From positions 372,001 to 436,000 of the forward strand of contig JACRPO010000012.1 of assembly GCA_016223165.1 (NCBI GenBank): a DNA stretch of 64,000 nt. The letters run 5' to 3'. Under the pieces are notes generated by a model, which saw only the letters and a program-made list of their open reading frames with translations, did no database searches and was not told the origin of the DNA. This DNA is from Burkholderiales bacterium. GTDB taxonomy: Bacteria > Pseudomonadota > Gammaproteobacteria > Burkholderiales > Burkholderiaceae_C. The translations under genes and the position numbers were made by a program. Of this stretch, positions 41,295 through 50,360 are shown in pieces (the first letter of the stretch is position 1; every line of letters starts with the position of its first letter).

Positions 41295-42281
41295 ATGGCG
41301 CTGCCCGACTCGCTCACGCGCGGCCTTCGCCTTCCGCTCATCGCCGCGCCGATGCTGCGCGTGTCGGGCGCCGAGCTGGTGTCGGCGGCCTGCTGCGCAG
41401 GCGTGATCGGCGCCTTCCCCACCGTCAACGCACGCTCGCCGCAGGAGCTGGATGCGTGGCTGGCGCGCATCGCCGCCGACCGCGAGCGCGCCGGGCGGCC
41501 GACCGCGCCGCCCTGCCCCAACCTCATCATGCGGCGCGACCCCGAGGCCATCGCCGAGGACGTGCGCGTGCTGGTGCGGCAGCGCGTCGCGATGGTGATC
41601 GTGAGCGTGGGATCGCCGGCCACGGTGGTGGGCCCGCTGCACGACGCGGGCTGCCGCGTGTTCGCCGACGTCGCCTCGCTGCGCCACGCCGAGAAGGCGC
41701 TCGCTGCCGGCGCCGACGGCCTGGTACTGCTCAGCGCCGGCGCCGGCGGCCAGACCGGCTGGGTCAACGGCTTGTCGTTCGTGCGTGCGCTGCGCGCTTT
41801 CTACGACGGCCCACTGGTGCTGGCCGGCGGCATGCACGACGGCGCCGCGCTGTGGGCCGCGCGCGTGCTCGGCTGCGACCTCGGCATGATGGGCACGCGC
41901 TTCATTGCCACGCCGGAGAGCATGGCGAGCGACGCCTACCGCCGCATGCTGGTCGACAGCCGCCTCGACGACGTGCTGCTGACGCGCGCCTTCACCGGGC
42001 TCGACACCAACATGCTGCGCCCGTCGATCCTGGCCGCCGGGCTGGACCCCGCGGCGCTGCCGGCGTCGACGCCCGAAGACGCGCGCAAGGTCTTCGGCCC
42101 CGACGGTTCTGCGCATGTGCGCCGCTGGGTCGACGTCTGGAGCGCCGGGCACACGGTGTCGGGCGTCGACGCGGTGCGGCCGGCGGCCGAGCTGATCGAA
42201 CACATCGCCGCCGAATACGCCGCGGCGCGGCGCGACACCGCCGCGCTGCTCGCCGGCAGCGGCGCGGGGCATCCGGCATGA
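41295..42281 (+). CDS. nitronate monooxygenase family protein with substituted catalytic histidine
   Basis: A 328-residue FMN TIM-barrel protein. The flavin barrel features PLIAAPMLRVSG and LVLAGGMHDG are present. The family histidine in AGGH(R/T)G is glutamine here (AGAGGQTGW, Q153), unlike the other NMO-like protein of the window. Nitronate oxidation by the usual base is therefore unlikely; a reductase or other FMN reaction on a CoA ester may be meant. Starts six bases after the CoA-transferase stop. Confidence 0.84.
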   Translation: MALPDSLTRGLRLPLIAAPMLRVSGAELVSAACCAGVIGAFPTVNARSPQELDAWLARIAADRERAGRPTAPPCPNLIMRRDPEAIAEDVRVLVRQRVAMVIVSVGSPATVVGPLHDAGCRVFADVASLRHAEKALAAGADGLVLLSAGAGGQTGWVNGLSFVRALRAFYDGPLVLAGGMHDGAALWAARVLGCDLGMMGTRFIATPESMASDAYRRMLVDSRLDDVLLTRAFTGLDTNMLRPSILAAGLDPAALPASTPEDARKVFGPDGSAHVRRWVDVWSAGHTVSGVDAVRPAAELIEHIAAEYAAARRDTAALLAGSGAGHPA

Positions 42282-43304
42282 ATGCCTGCGCGCGGCCGGC
42301 GGTGCGCGCCCGCCGGCAGGTCCGCCAAGGAACCCCGACCCTTGCGAGCCCTCGCCGCACACGCTGAGCGCCTGCCGCGCCGCGTCAAGGGCATGGCGCT
42401 CGGCCTCGTCGCCGCGGTGGCGTTCACGCTGCTGCACGCCTCGGTGCGCTACGCGTCACGCGAACTGCACGTGTTCGAGATCACCTTCTTCCGCTATTTC
42501 TTCGCGCTGTTCTTCATGTTGCCGGGGCTCCTCCGCTCGCGCGGCGCGGTGCTGAAGACCGAGCGGCTGCACCTGCACCTGATCCGCTGCGTGATGCTGA
42601 TGATCTCGATGCTCGGGCTGTTCTCGGCGCTGACGCTGACGCCGATCGCCACGGTGACGGCACTGAGCTTCATCTCGCCGGTGTTCGCGTCGGTCGCGGC
42701 CATCGTGCTGCTGCGCGAGCGCTCCAGCCTCGCGCGCTGGCTGGCGGTGGCCGGCGGCGTCATCGGCATGCTGCTGATCGTGCGCCCGGGCGTCATCCCG
42801 TTGTCGGCGGGGCCGGTGCTGGCCATCTGCGGCGCGCTGGCCTGGGCGGTGTCGATCATCGTCATCAAGCTGATGTCGAGCACCGAGTCGAGCACCACGC
42901 AGGTCACCTACATGTCGATCGTCGTCACGCCGCTGACCTTGCTGCTGGCCGTGTGGGTGTGGAAGTGGCCGAGCCTGCAGATGATTCCGGTGCTGCTGTT
43001 CATGGCGGGCATCGCCACGGTCGGGCAGTTCGCCTACACCAAGTCGTTCCTGTACGCCGAGGCCACCGCGCTGATGCCGTTGGACTTTACGCGGCTGATG
43101 TGGGCCTCGCTGATCGGCTACCTGGTGTTCGGCGAGGTGCCGGACATCTGGAGCTGGATCGGCGGCACGGTCATCTTCCTGAGCGCGGCCTACATCACCT
43201 TGCGCGAGTCGAGCGGGCGCGCGGCTCAGCCGCCGGCGACACCGCCGGGCACGGACACGGCCGCCGCGCCGGCGGCGCCGCCCGGCGCGCGACGGTTTCG
43301 TTAG
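42282..43304 (+). CDS. EamA/DMT-family transporter
   Basis: About ten hydrophobic segments and two EamA repeats mark a drug/metabolite transporter of the inner membrane, up to 340 residues. The ATG at 42282 directly follows the NMO stop. The first 20 residues look non-homologous; TTG at 42342, preceded by AAGGAA, gives a more normal N-terminus of 320 residues and may be the true start. The C-terminal tail is proline- and alanine-rich. Last gene of the thirteen-gene operon; it may export an intermediate or import the substrate. Confidence 0.86.
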   Translation: MPARGRRCAPAGRSAKEPRPLRALAAHAERLPRRVKGMALGLVAAVAFTLLHASVRYASRELHVFEITFFRYFFALFFMLPGLLRSRGAVLKTERLHLHLIRCVMLMISMLGLFSALTLTPIATVTALSFISPVFASVAAIVLLRERSSLARWLAVAGGVIGMLLIVRPGVIPLSAGPVLAICGALAWAVSIIVIKLMSSTESSTTQVTYMSIVVTPLTLLLAVWVWKWPSLQMIPVLLFMAGIATVGQFAYTKSFLYAEATALMPLDFTRLMWASLIGYLVFGEVPDIWSWIGGTVIFLSAAYITLRESSGRAAQPPATPPGTDTAAAPAAPPGARRFR

Positions 43305-43393
43305 TCAAGCGCACTTGTGCGGACGGTCGCACGGGCAAGCAACGGCGTCTTCATTCATTGCGGCTGGGCCTGATTGGCGACGAACCCCATCCG

Positions 43394-44386
43394 TCACTCC
43401 GGCTTCAGCCCAGAGGCTTTCACCACCTTGCCCCACTTCGCATGGTCCGCGCGGATGAAGGTCTTGAACTCGCCGGGTGGCATGGTCCAGGGCTCGTAGC
43501 CCATCGTCCTGATGGTCTCGAGCATGTCCCTGGAGCGCACGACCTTCACCGTCTCCGCGTAGATGCGCTCCACGAGTGCGGCCGGCATCTGCGCGGGCGC
43601 CACCAAACCGAACCAAAGGTCGCTGCCTGCTTCCTCGAAGCCGGGGTACCCCGCTTCGCGCAGGGTCGGCACGTCCGGCAGCACCGAGCTGCGGCGTGAG
43701 CTCAGGATGGCCAACGCACGGATGCGGCCGGCCTTCAGCTGCGGCAGCACGGTGACCGGGATGTCGAACATGCAGGGCACGTGGCCCGCCATCACGTCGT
43801 TCAGCGCCGGGCCGCTGCCCTTGTACGGCACGTGCACCAGGGGCGCGCCGGTGAGCGTCTTGAGCAGTTCGCCGGCGAGATGATTGGTGGCGCCGTTGCC
43901 GCCCGAGGCAAATGTGGCGGCGGCCGGATTGGCCTTTGCCCACTCCACGAACTCCGCCACGGTCCTGGCGGGCACATTGGCATTCACCACGAGCACATTC
44001 GCATAGGACACGATCGGCGTGATCGGCGCCAGATCGGTCAGCGGGTCGTAGGGCATGCGCTGGGTGGCATGCGGGTTGATCGCCGTCGTGCCGGTATGAG
44101 CGAAGCCCAGCGTGTAGCCGTCGGGCATCGCCTTGGCGGCGATGTCGATGCCGATCGATCCCCCTGCGCCCGCGCGGTTGTCGACCACGACGGGCTGCCC
44201 GACCGCCGCGCCCAACTGCTTGGCAAAGGCGCGCGCCAGCACATCGCTGGGGCCCCCGGCGGCGAAGGGCACGATCAGCCGTACAGGCTTTTGCGGCCAG
44301 TGGTCCTGCGCAAAGGCCGAGCACGGCGGCAGCGCCAGCGGCGAAACGAGCGCGGCCTTGAGCAGCGTCCTGCGGGTTGGGGTCAT
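43394..44386 (-). CDS. Bug/TctC-family periplasmic receptor
   Basis: A 330-residue periplasmic receptor. The signal peptide includes RRTLLKAALVSPLALPP and ends near CSAFAQ; twin arginines make Tat export possible. The mature start is HWPQKPVRLIVPFAAGGPSD, the Bug signature. It is the last gene of a three-gene minus operon (dehydrogenase, CoA-transferase, Bug) and faces the DMT gene across 89 bases. No TctA/TctB genes are seen. Confidence 0.92.
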   Translation of the reverse strand: MTPTRRTLLKAALVSPLALPPCSAFAQDHWPQKPVRLIVPFAAGGPSDVLARAFAKQLGAAVGQPVVVDNRAGAGGSIGIDIAAKAMPDGYTLGFAHTGTTAINPHATQRMPYDPLTDLAPITPIVSYANVLVVNANVPARTVAEFVEWAKANPAAATFASGGNGATNHLAGELLKTLTGAPLVHVPYKGSGPALNDVMAGHVPCMFDIPVTVLPQLKAGRIRALAILSSRRSSVLPDVPTLREAGYPGFEEAGSDLWFGLVAPAQMPAALVERIYAETVKVVRSRDMLETIRTMGYEPWTMPPGEFKTFIRADHAKWGKVVKASGLKPE

Positions 44387-44402
44387 TGCTGTCTCCTTTG
44401 CG

Positions 44403-45608
44403 TCATGGCTGCGCCTGGCTGGCGGCGCCTGAATTTACGAGTGCCTCGATCTCATCCGAGGCAATGCCGAATTCCCGCAGCACCTCGCGTGTGTTCTCGC
44501 CGGGCAGCGGCGCGTGAGACCGGTGCTGCGGCACGGATTCGGACCATTCGGTCGGGATCGCCGTCACGCGCAACCTCCCCTCGGTGGGGTGATCGACTTC
44601 GCGCACGAAACCGGTGGCTTGCACATGCTCGTCGGCGAGCATGTCCTCGATGCCGGCCATGCGCGCGGCCGGGATGTCGGCCCGCTCGAACAGGCGCAGC
44701 CACTCGCCACACGTGCGTGTCGCCAGCACGTCGGCAAGGAAGCCGTAGACGTGATCGATGTGCGTGAGCCGGGCATCCTGGCTGTGGAAGCGCTCGTCGT
44801 TGGCGAACACCTCGGGCCGGCCGATGGCGTCGAAAAAGGTCCGCCACTGCTTGTCGTTGTAGACCATGGCGCACAGCCACCCGTCCTTCGTGCGGTAGGG
44901 CCGGCGGTCCCGCGCCAGGCTGCGCTGGTACCCCGCAGGACCCACCGCCGGTTCGAACTGGCGGCCGGCCAGGTGCTCGCCGAGCACGACCGACAGCATG
45001 CCCTCGAACATCGGCACATCGATGCGCTGCCCGCGCCCGCTGCGCTCGCGGTGGTACAGGCCGGTGGCAATGACATTGGCCAGTTGCAGGCCGACCATGC
45101 GGTCCACCAGCACCATCGGCGCGTAGCGCGGCTGGTCCGCGCCGGCCTGCTGCGACAGCCACGGAATCCCCACCATGCCCTGGATCAAGTCGTCGTACGC
45201 CGGCCGCGCCGCGTACGGCCCCTTCTGGCTGAAACCATATGCGCCGACGTACAGCAACCGCGGGTTGGCCACGCGCAGCCTCTCGTAGCCAAGGCCCAGC
45301 CGCTCCATCGCCTGGGGGCGGATGTTGTAGACCAGCACGTCGCTTGCAGCCGCCATGCGAAGCAGCACCTGGCGCGCTTCCTCGCGCTTGAGATCAAGCA
45401 CCACGGACCGCTTGTTGCGGTTGATGGCCAGATAGAAGTGGCCCATGTCCGCATGCCGCATCGGCCCGGACTTGCGCATCACCTCGCCCCCCGGCGGTTC
45501 GATCTTCACGACGTCGGCGCCGAACTCGGCCAGGATGGAGGTGGCGTACGGGCCCATGACCACGCTGGTCAGGTCCAGCACGCGCACGCGGTCCAGCGGC
45601 CCGGCCAT
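44403..45608 (-). CDS. CaiB/BaiF class III CoA-transferase
   Basis: A 401-residue class III CoA-transferase with MGPYATSILAEFGADVVKIE and INRNKRSVVLDL; candidate catalytic aspartates D139/D140 are in AYDDLIQG. It belongs to the same subgroup as the copies at 9264 and 25614. ATG at 45608 gives the family N-terminus. It lies 13 bases after the dehydrogenase stop and 16 bases before the Bug gene. A divergent LysR gene next to this operon may control it. Substrate unknown. Confidence 0.93.
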   Translation of the reverse strand: MAGPLDRVRVLDLTSVVMGPYATSILAEFGADVVKIEPPGGEVMRKSGPMRHADMGHFYLAINRNKRSVVLDLKREEARQVLLRMAAASDVLVYNIRPQAMERLGLGYERLRVANPRLLYVGAYGFSQKGPYAARPAYDDLIQGMVGIPWLSQQAGADQPRYAPMVLVDRMVGLQLANVIATGLYHRERSGRGQRIDVPMFEGMLSVVLGEHLAGRQFEPAVGPAGYQRSLARDRRPYRTKDGWLCAMVYNDKQWRTFFDAIGRPEVFANDERFHSQDARLTHIDHVYGFLADVLATRTCGEWLRLFERADIPAARMAGIEDMLADEHVQATGFVREVDHPTEGRLRVTAIPTEWSESVPQHRSHAPLPGENTREVLREFGIASDEIEALVNSGAASQAQP

Positions 45609-45621
45609 CGCGCCGTACCTC

Positions 45622-46773
45622 TCAGAGCCCGGCTTCGCGCAGCATCTCGCGCGCGGTGATGACCTGCAGGATCTGGCTGGTGCCCTCGTAGATGCGCAGC
45701 AGCCGCACGTCGCGGTAGAGGCGCTCGATGGGGTACTCCTTGATGTAGCCGTTGCCACCGTGGATCTGCAGCACGCGGTCGGCGATGCGGCCGGCCGTCT
45801 CGGTGGCGAAATACTTGGAGCAGGCCGCTTCCATCGTCGTCTTGCGGCCTGCATCCCGGTCGCGCGCCGACTGCTCGACCAGCGCCCTGGCCGCCAGGTA
45901 CTCGGCCTGGCTGTCGGCCAGCATGGCCTGGATCATCTGGAACTTGCCGATCGGCTGGCCGAACTGATGGCGCTCGACCGCGTACTTCGTTCCCTCGTGG
46001 AGCAGGCGCCGGCACAGGCCGACGGCCACGCCAGCCATGTGCAATCTGCCGTGGTCCAGCGATTTCATCGCGTTCTTGAAGCCCGTGCCCTCGGGGCCGA
46101 GCATGGCGCTGGCCGGCACGCGCACCTCGTCGAAGTTGACGTCGGATTCGTGCGAGCCCGCGAAGCCCATCTTCGCGTACGGCTTGGCCACCGACAGCCC
46201 GGGCGTGCCGCGATCGACCAGAAACGCCGAGATGCCGTTGGCGCCGGAGTCCTTGCCGCCGGTACGCGCGAAGACGGTGAACACGCCGGCGTGGATCGCG
46301 TTCGTGATGAAGCGCTTGGCGCCGCTGATCACCCAGTGGTCGCCCTGGCGCACCGCCCTGGTCACGAGCGACGCGGCATCCGAGCCGCTGTCCGGCTCGG
46401 TGAGCGCGAAGGACGCCAGCATCTCGCCCGACGCCAGCCGGGGCAGGTACTTGCGCTTCTGCTCCTCGGTGCCAAAGTTGATGATGCCCAGCGTGCCGAC
46501 GCCGTTGGTGGTGCCGAAGTACGAGCGGAAGGCCGGCTGCGCCCAGCAGATTTCCTGCACCACGCGGACCTCCTCGTAGACCGAGAGGCCCAGGCCGCCA
46601 TAGGCCTCGGGGATGGTCATGCCGAACAGGCCGAGATCGCGCAGCCCCTGCACCACGCGCGGCGGGATCTCGCCGGTGGCTTCGACCTCGGGTTCAGCCG
46701 GCACCAGCATCTCGCGCGCGAAGCGCCGCGCGGCCTCGACCAGCAGTTCCAGTGTCTCTTCGCGTTCGCTCAT
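45622..46773 (-). CDS. acyl-CoA dehydrogenase
   Basis: A 383-residue acyl-CoA dehydrogenase with fully canonical motifs: FALTEPDSGSDAASL for FAD/substrate, RHQFGQPIGKFQMIQ for FAD, IHGGNGY, and the C-terminal LRIYEGTSQI with the catalytic glutamate position intact. It is the first gene of a minus operon, divergent from LysR across 85 bases. This is the most standard of the seven dehydrogenases in the window, similar to short/medium-chain enzymes. Confidence 0.94.
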   Translation of the reverse strand: MSEREETLELLVEAARRFAREMLVPAEPEVEATGEIPPRVVQGLRDLGLFGMTIPEAYGGLGLSVYEEVRVVQEICWAQPAFRSYFGTTNGVGTLGIINFGTEEQKRKYLPRLASGEMLASFALTEPDSGSDAASLVTRAVRQGDHWVISGAKRFITNAIHAGVFTVFARTGGKDSGANGISAFLVDRGTPGLSVAKPYAKMGFAGSHESDVNFDEVRVPASAMLGPEGTGFKNAMKSLDHGRLHMAGVAVGLCRRLLHEGTKYAVERHQFGQPIGKFQMIQAMLADSQAEYLAARALVEQSARDRDAGRKTTMEAACSKYFATETAGRIADRVLQIHGGNGYIKEYPIERLYRDVRLLRIYEGTSQILQVITAREMLREAGL

Positions 46774-46826
46774 GCTTCGCTCGCTGTTGGCGGAACTGTA
46801 GGAAGCGCCGCCGATACCCGTCCAAT

Positions 46827-46838
46827 ACTCTCTTGAGT
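46827..46838. promoter_or_regulatory. putative LysR operator between dehydrogenase operon and LysR gene
   Basis: A dyad ACTC-TCTT-GAGT, extended by CAA and TTG at its flanks, lies in the 85-base divergent gap. A -10-like GTGATATC follows towards LysR. Its position is what is expected of a LysR autoregulatory/activation site. Confidence 0.4.
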
Positions 46839-46858
46839 GGTTGTGATATCTTTTTGTC

Positions 46859-47893
46859 GTGAACCTGCAGCAGATGAAGCAGCTCGCGGCCTTGGCGGAG
46901 ACACTGAACTTCCGGCGCGCGGCCGAACGCCTGCACATGGCGCAACCGCCCCTGTCGGTATCGATCCGGCGCCTGGAGGAGGAACTGGGAACGGACCTGG
47001 TGGCGCGCGAGCGGAGCGGCGTCCGCCTCACGGCGGCCGGCGAAGCGGTGCTCGCGCATGCGCGGCAGGTCGTGTTCCACTGCGAGCAGGTCAGGCGCGC
47101 AGCGGCCAGCGCGATCGGCGGCACATCGGGGCGGCTGCGCATCGCCTTCGTCGGCTCGGCAGCGTATTCGCTCTTCCCGCGCGTGCTGCCGGTCTTCCGC
47201 CAGCGCTTTCCGAACGTCGAGTTGGAGTTGCGCGAGGGCACCACGACGCAAATGCTGCGGCAGGTCGAGCGAGGCGACGTCGACTTAGCACTGGTGCGAT
47301 ATCCGGTGATCGAGGCAACCACCGCACAGCTGCGCCCGGTAGAACACGACCTGCTCGTCGCCGCGCTGCCGCCAGGCTCTGCGCTGGCGCTGAAGCGCAG
47401 ACTGCGCCTGGGCGACCTGGCCGGCGAGCCCTTCGTCGCCTATTCCGCGACGGCGGCGATGAACCTGCGCACTCAGGTTGTCACGGCCTGCCAAGCCGCC
47501 GGCTTCACGCCGCGCATCGTGCAGGAGGCGGTCCAGGTGCAGACCGTCCTCAGCTTGGTTGGCAGCGGCGTCGGGGTCGCGCTGGTTCCTTCCCTCAGCC
47601 GCATGCAGGCACCGGCCGGCATGGAGTTCCGCAAGCTCGCCGACACGGACAAGCGGCTCCAGACCGCGCTGGCCGTTGCCACGCACCCGCAGTACGAGCC
47701 GGCGGCCGCGCTGCGGTTCCGGGAAGTGCTGGCGCACATGGGCGGCGCGCCGACGAGCCGGTCAGAGACCGAGCGGGAACGGGAAGATGCCGCTCAGGCC
47801 TTCGCGCATGTCGGCAGGGCCGCAAAGGCCTCCAACACCGCCGCGACGCCCGCCCGCTCCGGCGCGCGCGCGAAAGCCTCGATCAACTCGTAG
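46859..47893 (+). CDS. LysR-family transcriptional regulator
   Basis: A 344-residue LysR regulator. The winged helix-turn-helix is at 1-60 (FRRAAERLHMAQPPLSVSIR), followed by a two-lobe effector domain. It starts with GTG. It is about 40 residues longer than usual: the tail after residue 300 is charged then alanine-rich and overlaps the convergent PrpD gene by 100 bases. The divergent dehydrogenase/CoA-transferase/Bug operon is the likely target, with a carboxylate or CoA ester as co-inducer. Confidence 0.9.
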   Translation: MNLQQMKQLAALAETLNFRRAAERLHMAQPPLSVSIRRLEEELGTDLVARERSGVRLTAAGEAVLAHARQVVFHCEQVRRAAASAIGGTSGRLRIAFVGSAAYSLFPRVLPVFRQRFPNVELELREGTTTQMLRQVERGDVDLALVRYPVIEATTAQLRPVEHDLLVAALPPGSALALKRRLRLGDLAGEPFVAYSATAAMNLRTQVVTACQAAGFTPRIVQEAVQVQTVLSLVGSGVGVALVPSLSRMQAPAGMEFRKLADTDKRLQTALAVATHPQYEPAAALRFREVLAHMGGAPTSRSETEREREDAAQAFAHVGRAAKASNTAATPARSGARAKASINS

Positions 47894-49149
47894 GCCCGGG
47901 GCGGCACGCCGGTTTCCGCGCCGATGCGGCGCACCATGCCCGAGGTCGTGTCCCAGTCGTACGAGAAGTCGGCCACCGTCATGCGCTGGTCCTGCACCAG
48001 CCGCGCGCCGTCGGCCGTCTCGGCCTCGATCACGCACGACAGCACCGGCACGGCGGCGTCGGTGACGAGTTCGATGCGGCTGCTCAGCGCATTGACATCG
48101 GCGTCGTCGTAGGTCGTCATCGCGGCCATGCTCGGCGTGCCGCGCACGAGCGTGAGCGCGATGCAGAACGGGATGCTCATCAGCGTGCCGGAGATCGAGT
48201 CGAACGGGCCCTTGGCGTCCATGCCGGCGTAGCCGGTCTCGAAGGGGTTCATGCGCACGCGCACGCGCACGAGCGACCGGCCGGCGATGCGCTCGCGCAA
48301 GACCAGCGCGCCGGTCACCGGCGTCTGGTTGAAGGCGCACACCGGGAACGGCTTGAAGGCGACGCGCATCACCGACCACTCGCGGCCCAGCCGCGCGAGC
48401 AGCGCCGGCACGTCGCAGTCGGTGCGTGCGAAGGCACGCACGAAGCCCGAACGGCCTTCGAACGCGCCCGGCGCCGAGCGCGAGCCGGCGCGTGCCAGCT
48501 CCGCCGCGGCCAGGCCGTTGCGGCTGGCGATGCCGACCTGGTAGCGCCACTCGTCGGTGCCGTCGGCGAAAGACTGCAGCATGCCGCCGGTGAACGAGGC
48601 GGCGTTGGCCAGCGCCGCGCCGCTGCGTTCGGCGTCGAGCCCGAGCAGGTGCGAAGCCGCCGCCGCGGCGGCGATCGTGCCGTACAGCGGCGACGAGCGC
48701 AGTCCCGCAGGCGTCGTCTGCGGCCCATGAGCCTGCTCGAGCAGCCCGCCGACCTCGTAGCCCGCGATCAGCGCCGGCAGCAGGCGCGCAACCGGCGCAC
48801 CCCGCGCCTCGACCAGCGCCGTCAGCAGCGGGATCATGATGGTGCCGAAGTGACCGGCGCCGCAGGTGTCCTCCTGGGCGCGGCCGTGGAACAGCGCCGC
48901 GTTGGCGAGCAGCGCGCCGTCCACCGAGGTCTTGCGGCCGTCGCCGAGCAGCGTCGCGCCTTCAAGGCGCTCGCCGTCCATCGCCAGCACGGCGCGGCGC
49001 GCCACCGACGCGAAGGGCGTGGCGTGCCCGCCGAGCGCGATGCCGTAGCCGTTGAGCAGGCAGGTGCGCGCCTTCTCCACCACCGCAGCCGGCACCGCCG
49101 CCAGATCGAGGCCGGCGACGAAACGGCCGAGTTCGCGGGCGAGCGTCAT
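47794..49149 (-). CDS. MmgE/PrpD family protein
   Basis: A 451-residue protein of the 2-methylcitrate dehydratase/cis-aconitate decarboxylase family, with the all-helical domain first (LLNGYGIALGGHATPF, ANAALFHGRAQEDTCGAGHF) and a smaller lid domain (FKPFPVCAFNQTPV). It may dehydrate a hydroxy acid. Usual propionate genes (prpB, prpC) are not near, so it likely works on a different acid, together with the two dehydrogenases upstream in the same operon. Its last 100 bases overlap the end of the convergent LysR gene. Confidence 0.9.
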   Translation of the reverse strand: MTLARELGRFVAGLDLAAVPAAVVEKARTCLLNGYGIALGGHATPFASVARRAVLAMDGERLEGATLLGDGRKTSVDGALLANAALFHGRAQEDTCGAGHFGTIMIPLLTALVEARGAPVARLLPALIAGYEVGGLLEQAHGPQTTPAGLRSSPLYGTIAAAAAASHLLGLDAERSGAALANAASFTGGMLQSFADGTDEWRYQVGIASRNGLAAAELARAGSRSAPGAFEGRSGFVRAFARTDCDVPALLARLGREWSVMRVAFKPFPVCAFNQTPVTGALVLRERIAGRSLVRVRVRMNPFETGYAGMDAKGPFDSISGTLMSIPFCIALTLVRGTPSMAAMTTYDDADVNALSSRIELVTDAAVPVLSCVIEAETADGARLVQDQRMTVADFSYDWDTTSGMVRRIGAETGVPPRAYELIEAFARAPERAGVAAVLEAFAALPTCAKA

Positions 49150-49174
49150 GGTCGATGCCTGCGGACGACTTGCG

Positions 49175-50329
49175 CTACAGGCCCAGGTCCTTTGCGATGG
49201 AGTTTCGCATCACCTCGCTGGAGCCGCCGCCGATGCGCATGATGCGCGAGTCGCGGTAGTGGCGCTCCATCGCGAAGTCGGGCGTCTGCGAGTAGCCGCC
49301 GAGGATCTGCATGCCTTCGTCGGCGACGCGGAAGTACGCCTCCGCGCAGGCCACCTTGGCGATCGACGCCTCCTTGCGGCATTCGATGTCGGCGTCGAGC
49401 CGGCGCGCGAGGTCGTAGGTCAGCATGCGCGAGGTGTGCACCGCGATCTGCATGTCGGCGAGCTTGTGCTGGATCGCCTGGAACTTGCCGATCGGCTGGC
49501 CGAACTGCACGCGGTCCTTCGCGTACTGCAGCGCGCAGTCCAGCGCCGCCTGCGCCGCGCCCGTGACCTGCGCGGCGAGCGAGAAGCGCTCCTTGTTCAG
49601 ATTGCTCATCAGGTGCTTCCAGCCGCCGTTGAGGTCGCCCAGCAGGTCGTCCTGGTGAACGCGCACGTCTTCGTAGGTGACGCGGTTGGTGCCGACGGCA
49701 CGGAAGGCGAGCGTCTCGAGCCGCTCGATCGTCACGCCATTGCTCTTCGGGTCGACGAAGAACAGGCTGATGCCCTTGTGCGGCGGCGCTGAAGGGTCGG
49801 TGCGGGTGACGAGAACGGTGCGGTCGGCCAGGTCGATCTGCGAGTTGAAGACCTTGGCGCCGTTGATCACGAAGTGCTCGCCGTCGCGCACCGCGCGCGT
49901 GCGCACGGCCGACGCATCCGATCCGGCGTTCGGCTCGGTCAGGCTCATCGACGACTTGAACTTGCCTGCCGCGAACAGCGGCAGGTACTTGCGCCGTTGC
50001 ACCTCGCTGCCGTAGGTGAGCAGAGAGTGCGCGCCATGCACGGTGGCGCGGTAGAACAGCACCGCCAGCTCGAGCAGCCCGTAGGACAGCTCCTCCTGGA
50101 TGATGCCGAGCTCGATGAAGCCGAGGCCCGAGCCGCCGTACTCCTCGGGGATGGCCACGCCGAGCCATCCGAGCGCCGCCATCTTGTCGAAGGCGGCCAG
50201 CGGCGCGATCTTGTCGTGGTCGTGCCGGCGTGCCTCGGCATCCGGCATCTCCTTGCGCACGAAGGCGCGCACCGCGTCGCGCAGCATCTGCTGCTCGTCG
50301 GTGAAGCCGAAGTCGCGATCGCCTTGCAT
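49175..50329 (-). CDS. acyl-CoA dehydrogenase
   Basis: A 384-residue acyl-CoA dehydrogenase. MSLTEPNAGSDASAV is the FAD/substrate motif, RVQFGQPIGKFQAIQ the FAD helix and MRIGGGSSEVMRNSI the C-terminal block. It follows another dehydrogenase of almost equal length by 31 bases and precedes the PrpD gene by 25. The pair may form a heteromeric enzyme, since the neighbour has an unusual C-terminal block. Confidence 0.93.
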   Translation of the reverse strand: MQGDRDFGFTDEQQMLRDAVRAFVRKEMPDAEARRHDHDKIAPLAAFDKMAALGWLGVAIPEEYGGSGLGFIELGIIQEELSYGLLELAVLFYRATVHGAHSLLTYGSEVQRRKYLPLFAAGKFKSSMSLTEPNAGSDASAVRTRAVRDGEHFVINGAKVFNSQIDLADRTVLVTRTDPSAPPHKGISLFFVDPKSNGVTIERLETLAFRAVGTNRVTYEDVRVHQDDLLGDLNGGWKHLMSNLNKERFSLAAQVTGAAQAALDCALQYAKDRVQFGQPIGKFQAIQHKLADMQIAVHTSRMLTYDLARRLDADIECRKEASIAKVACAEAYFRVADEGMQILGGYSQTPDFAMERHYRDSRIMRIGGGSSEVMRNSIAKDLGL

Positions 50330-50360
50330 GTCTGTCGCTCCTGGAACGGCACCGGGGAAC

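Noticed and set aside
43305..43393. Short repeat GCGCAC-TT-GTGCG-like hairpin between the DMT and Bug genes
   Set aside because: The stem is only five to six bases with no T tract; too weak to call a terminator.
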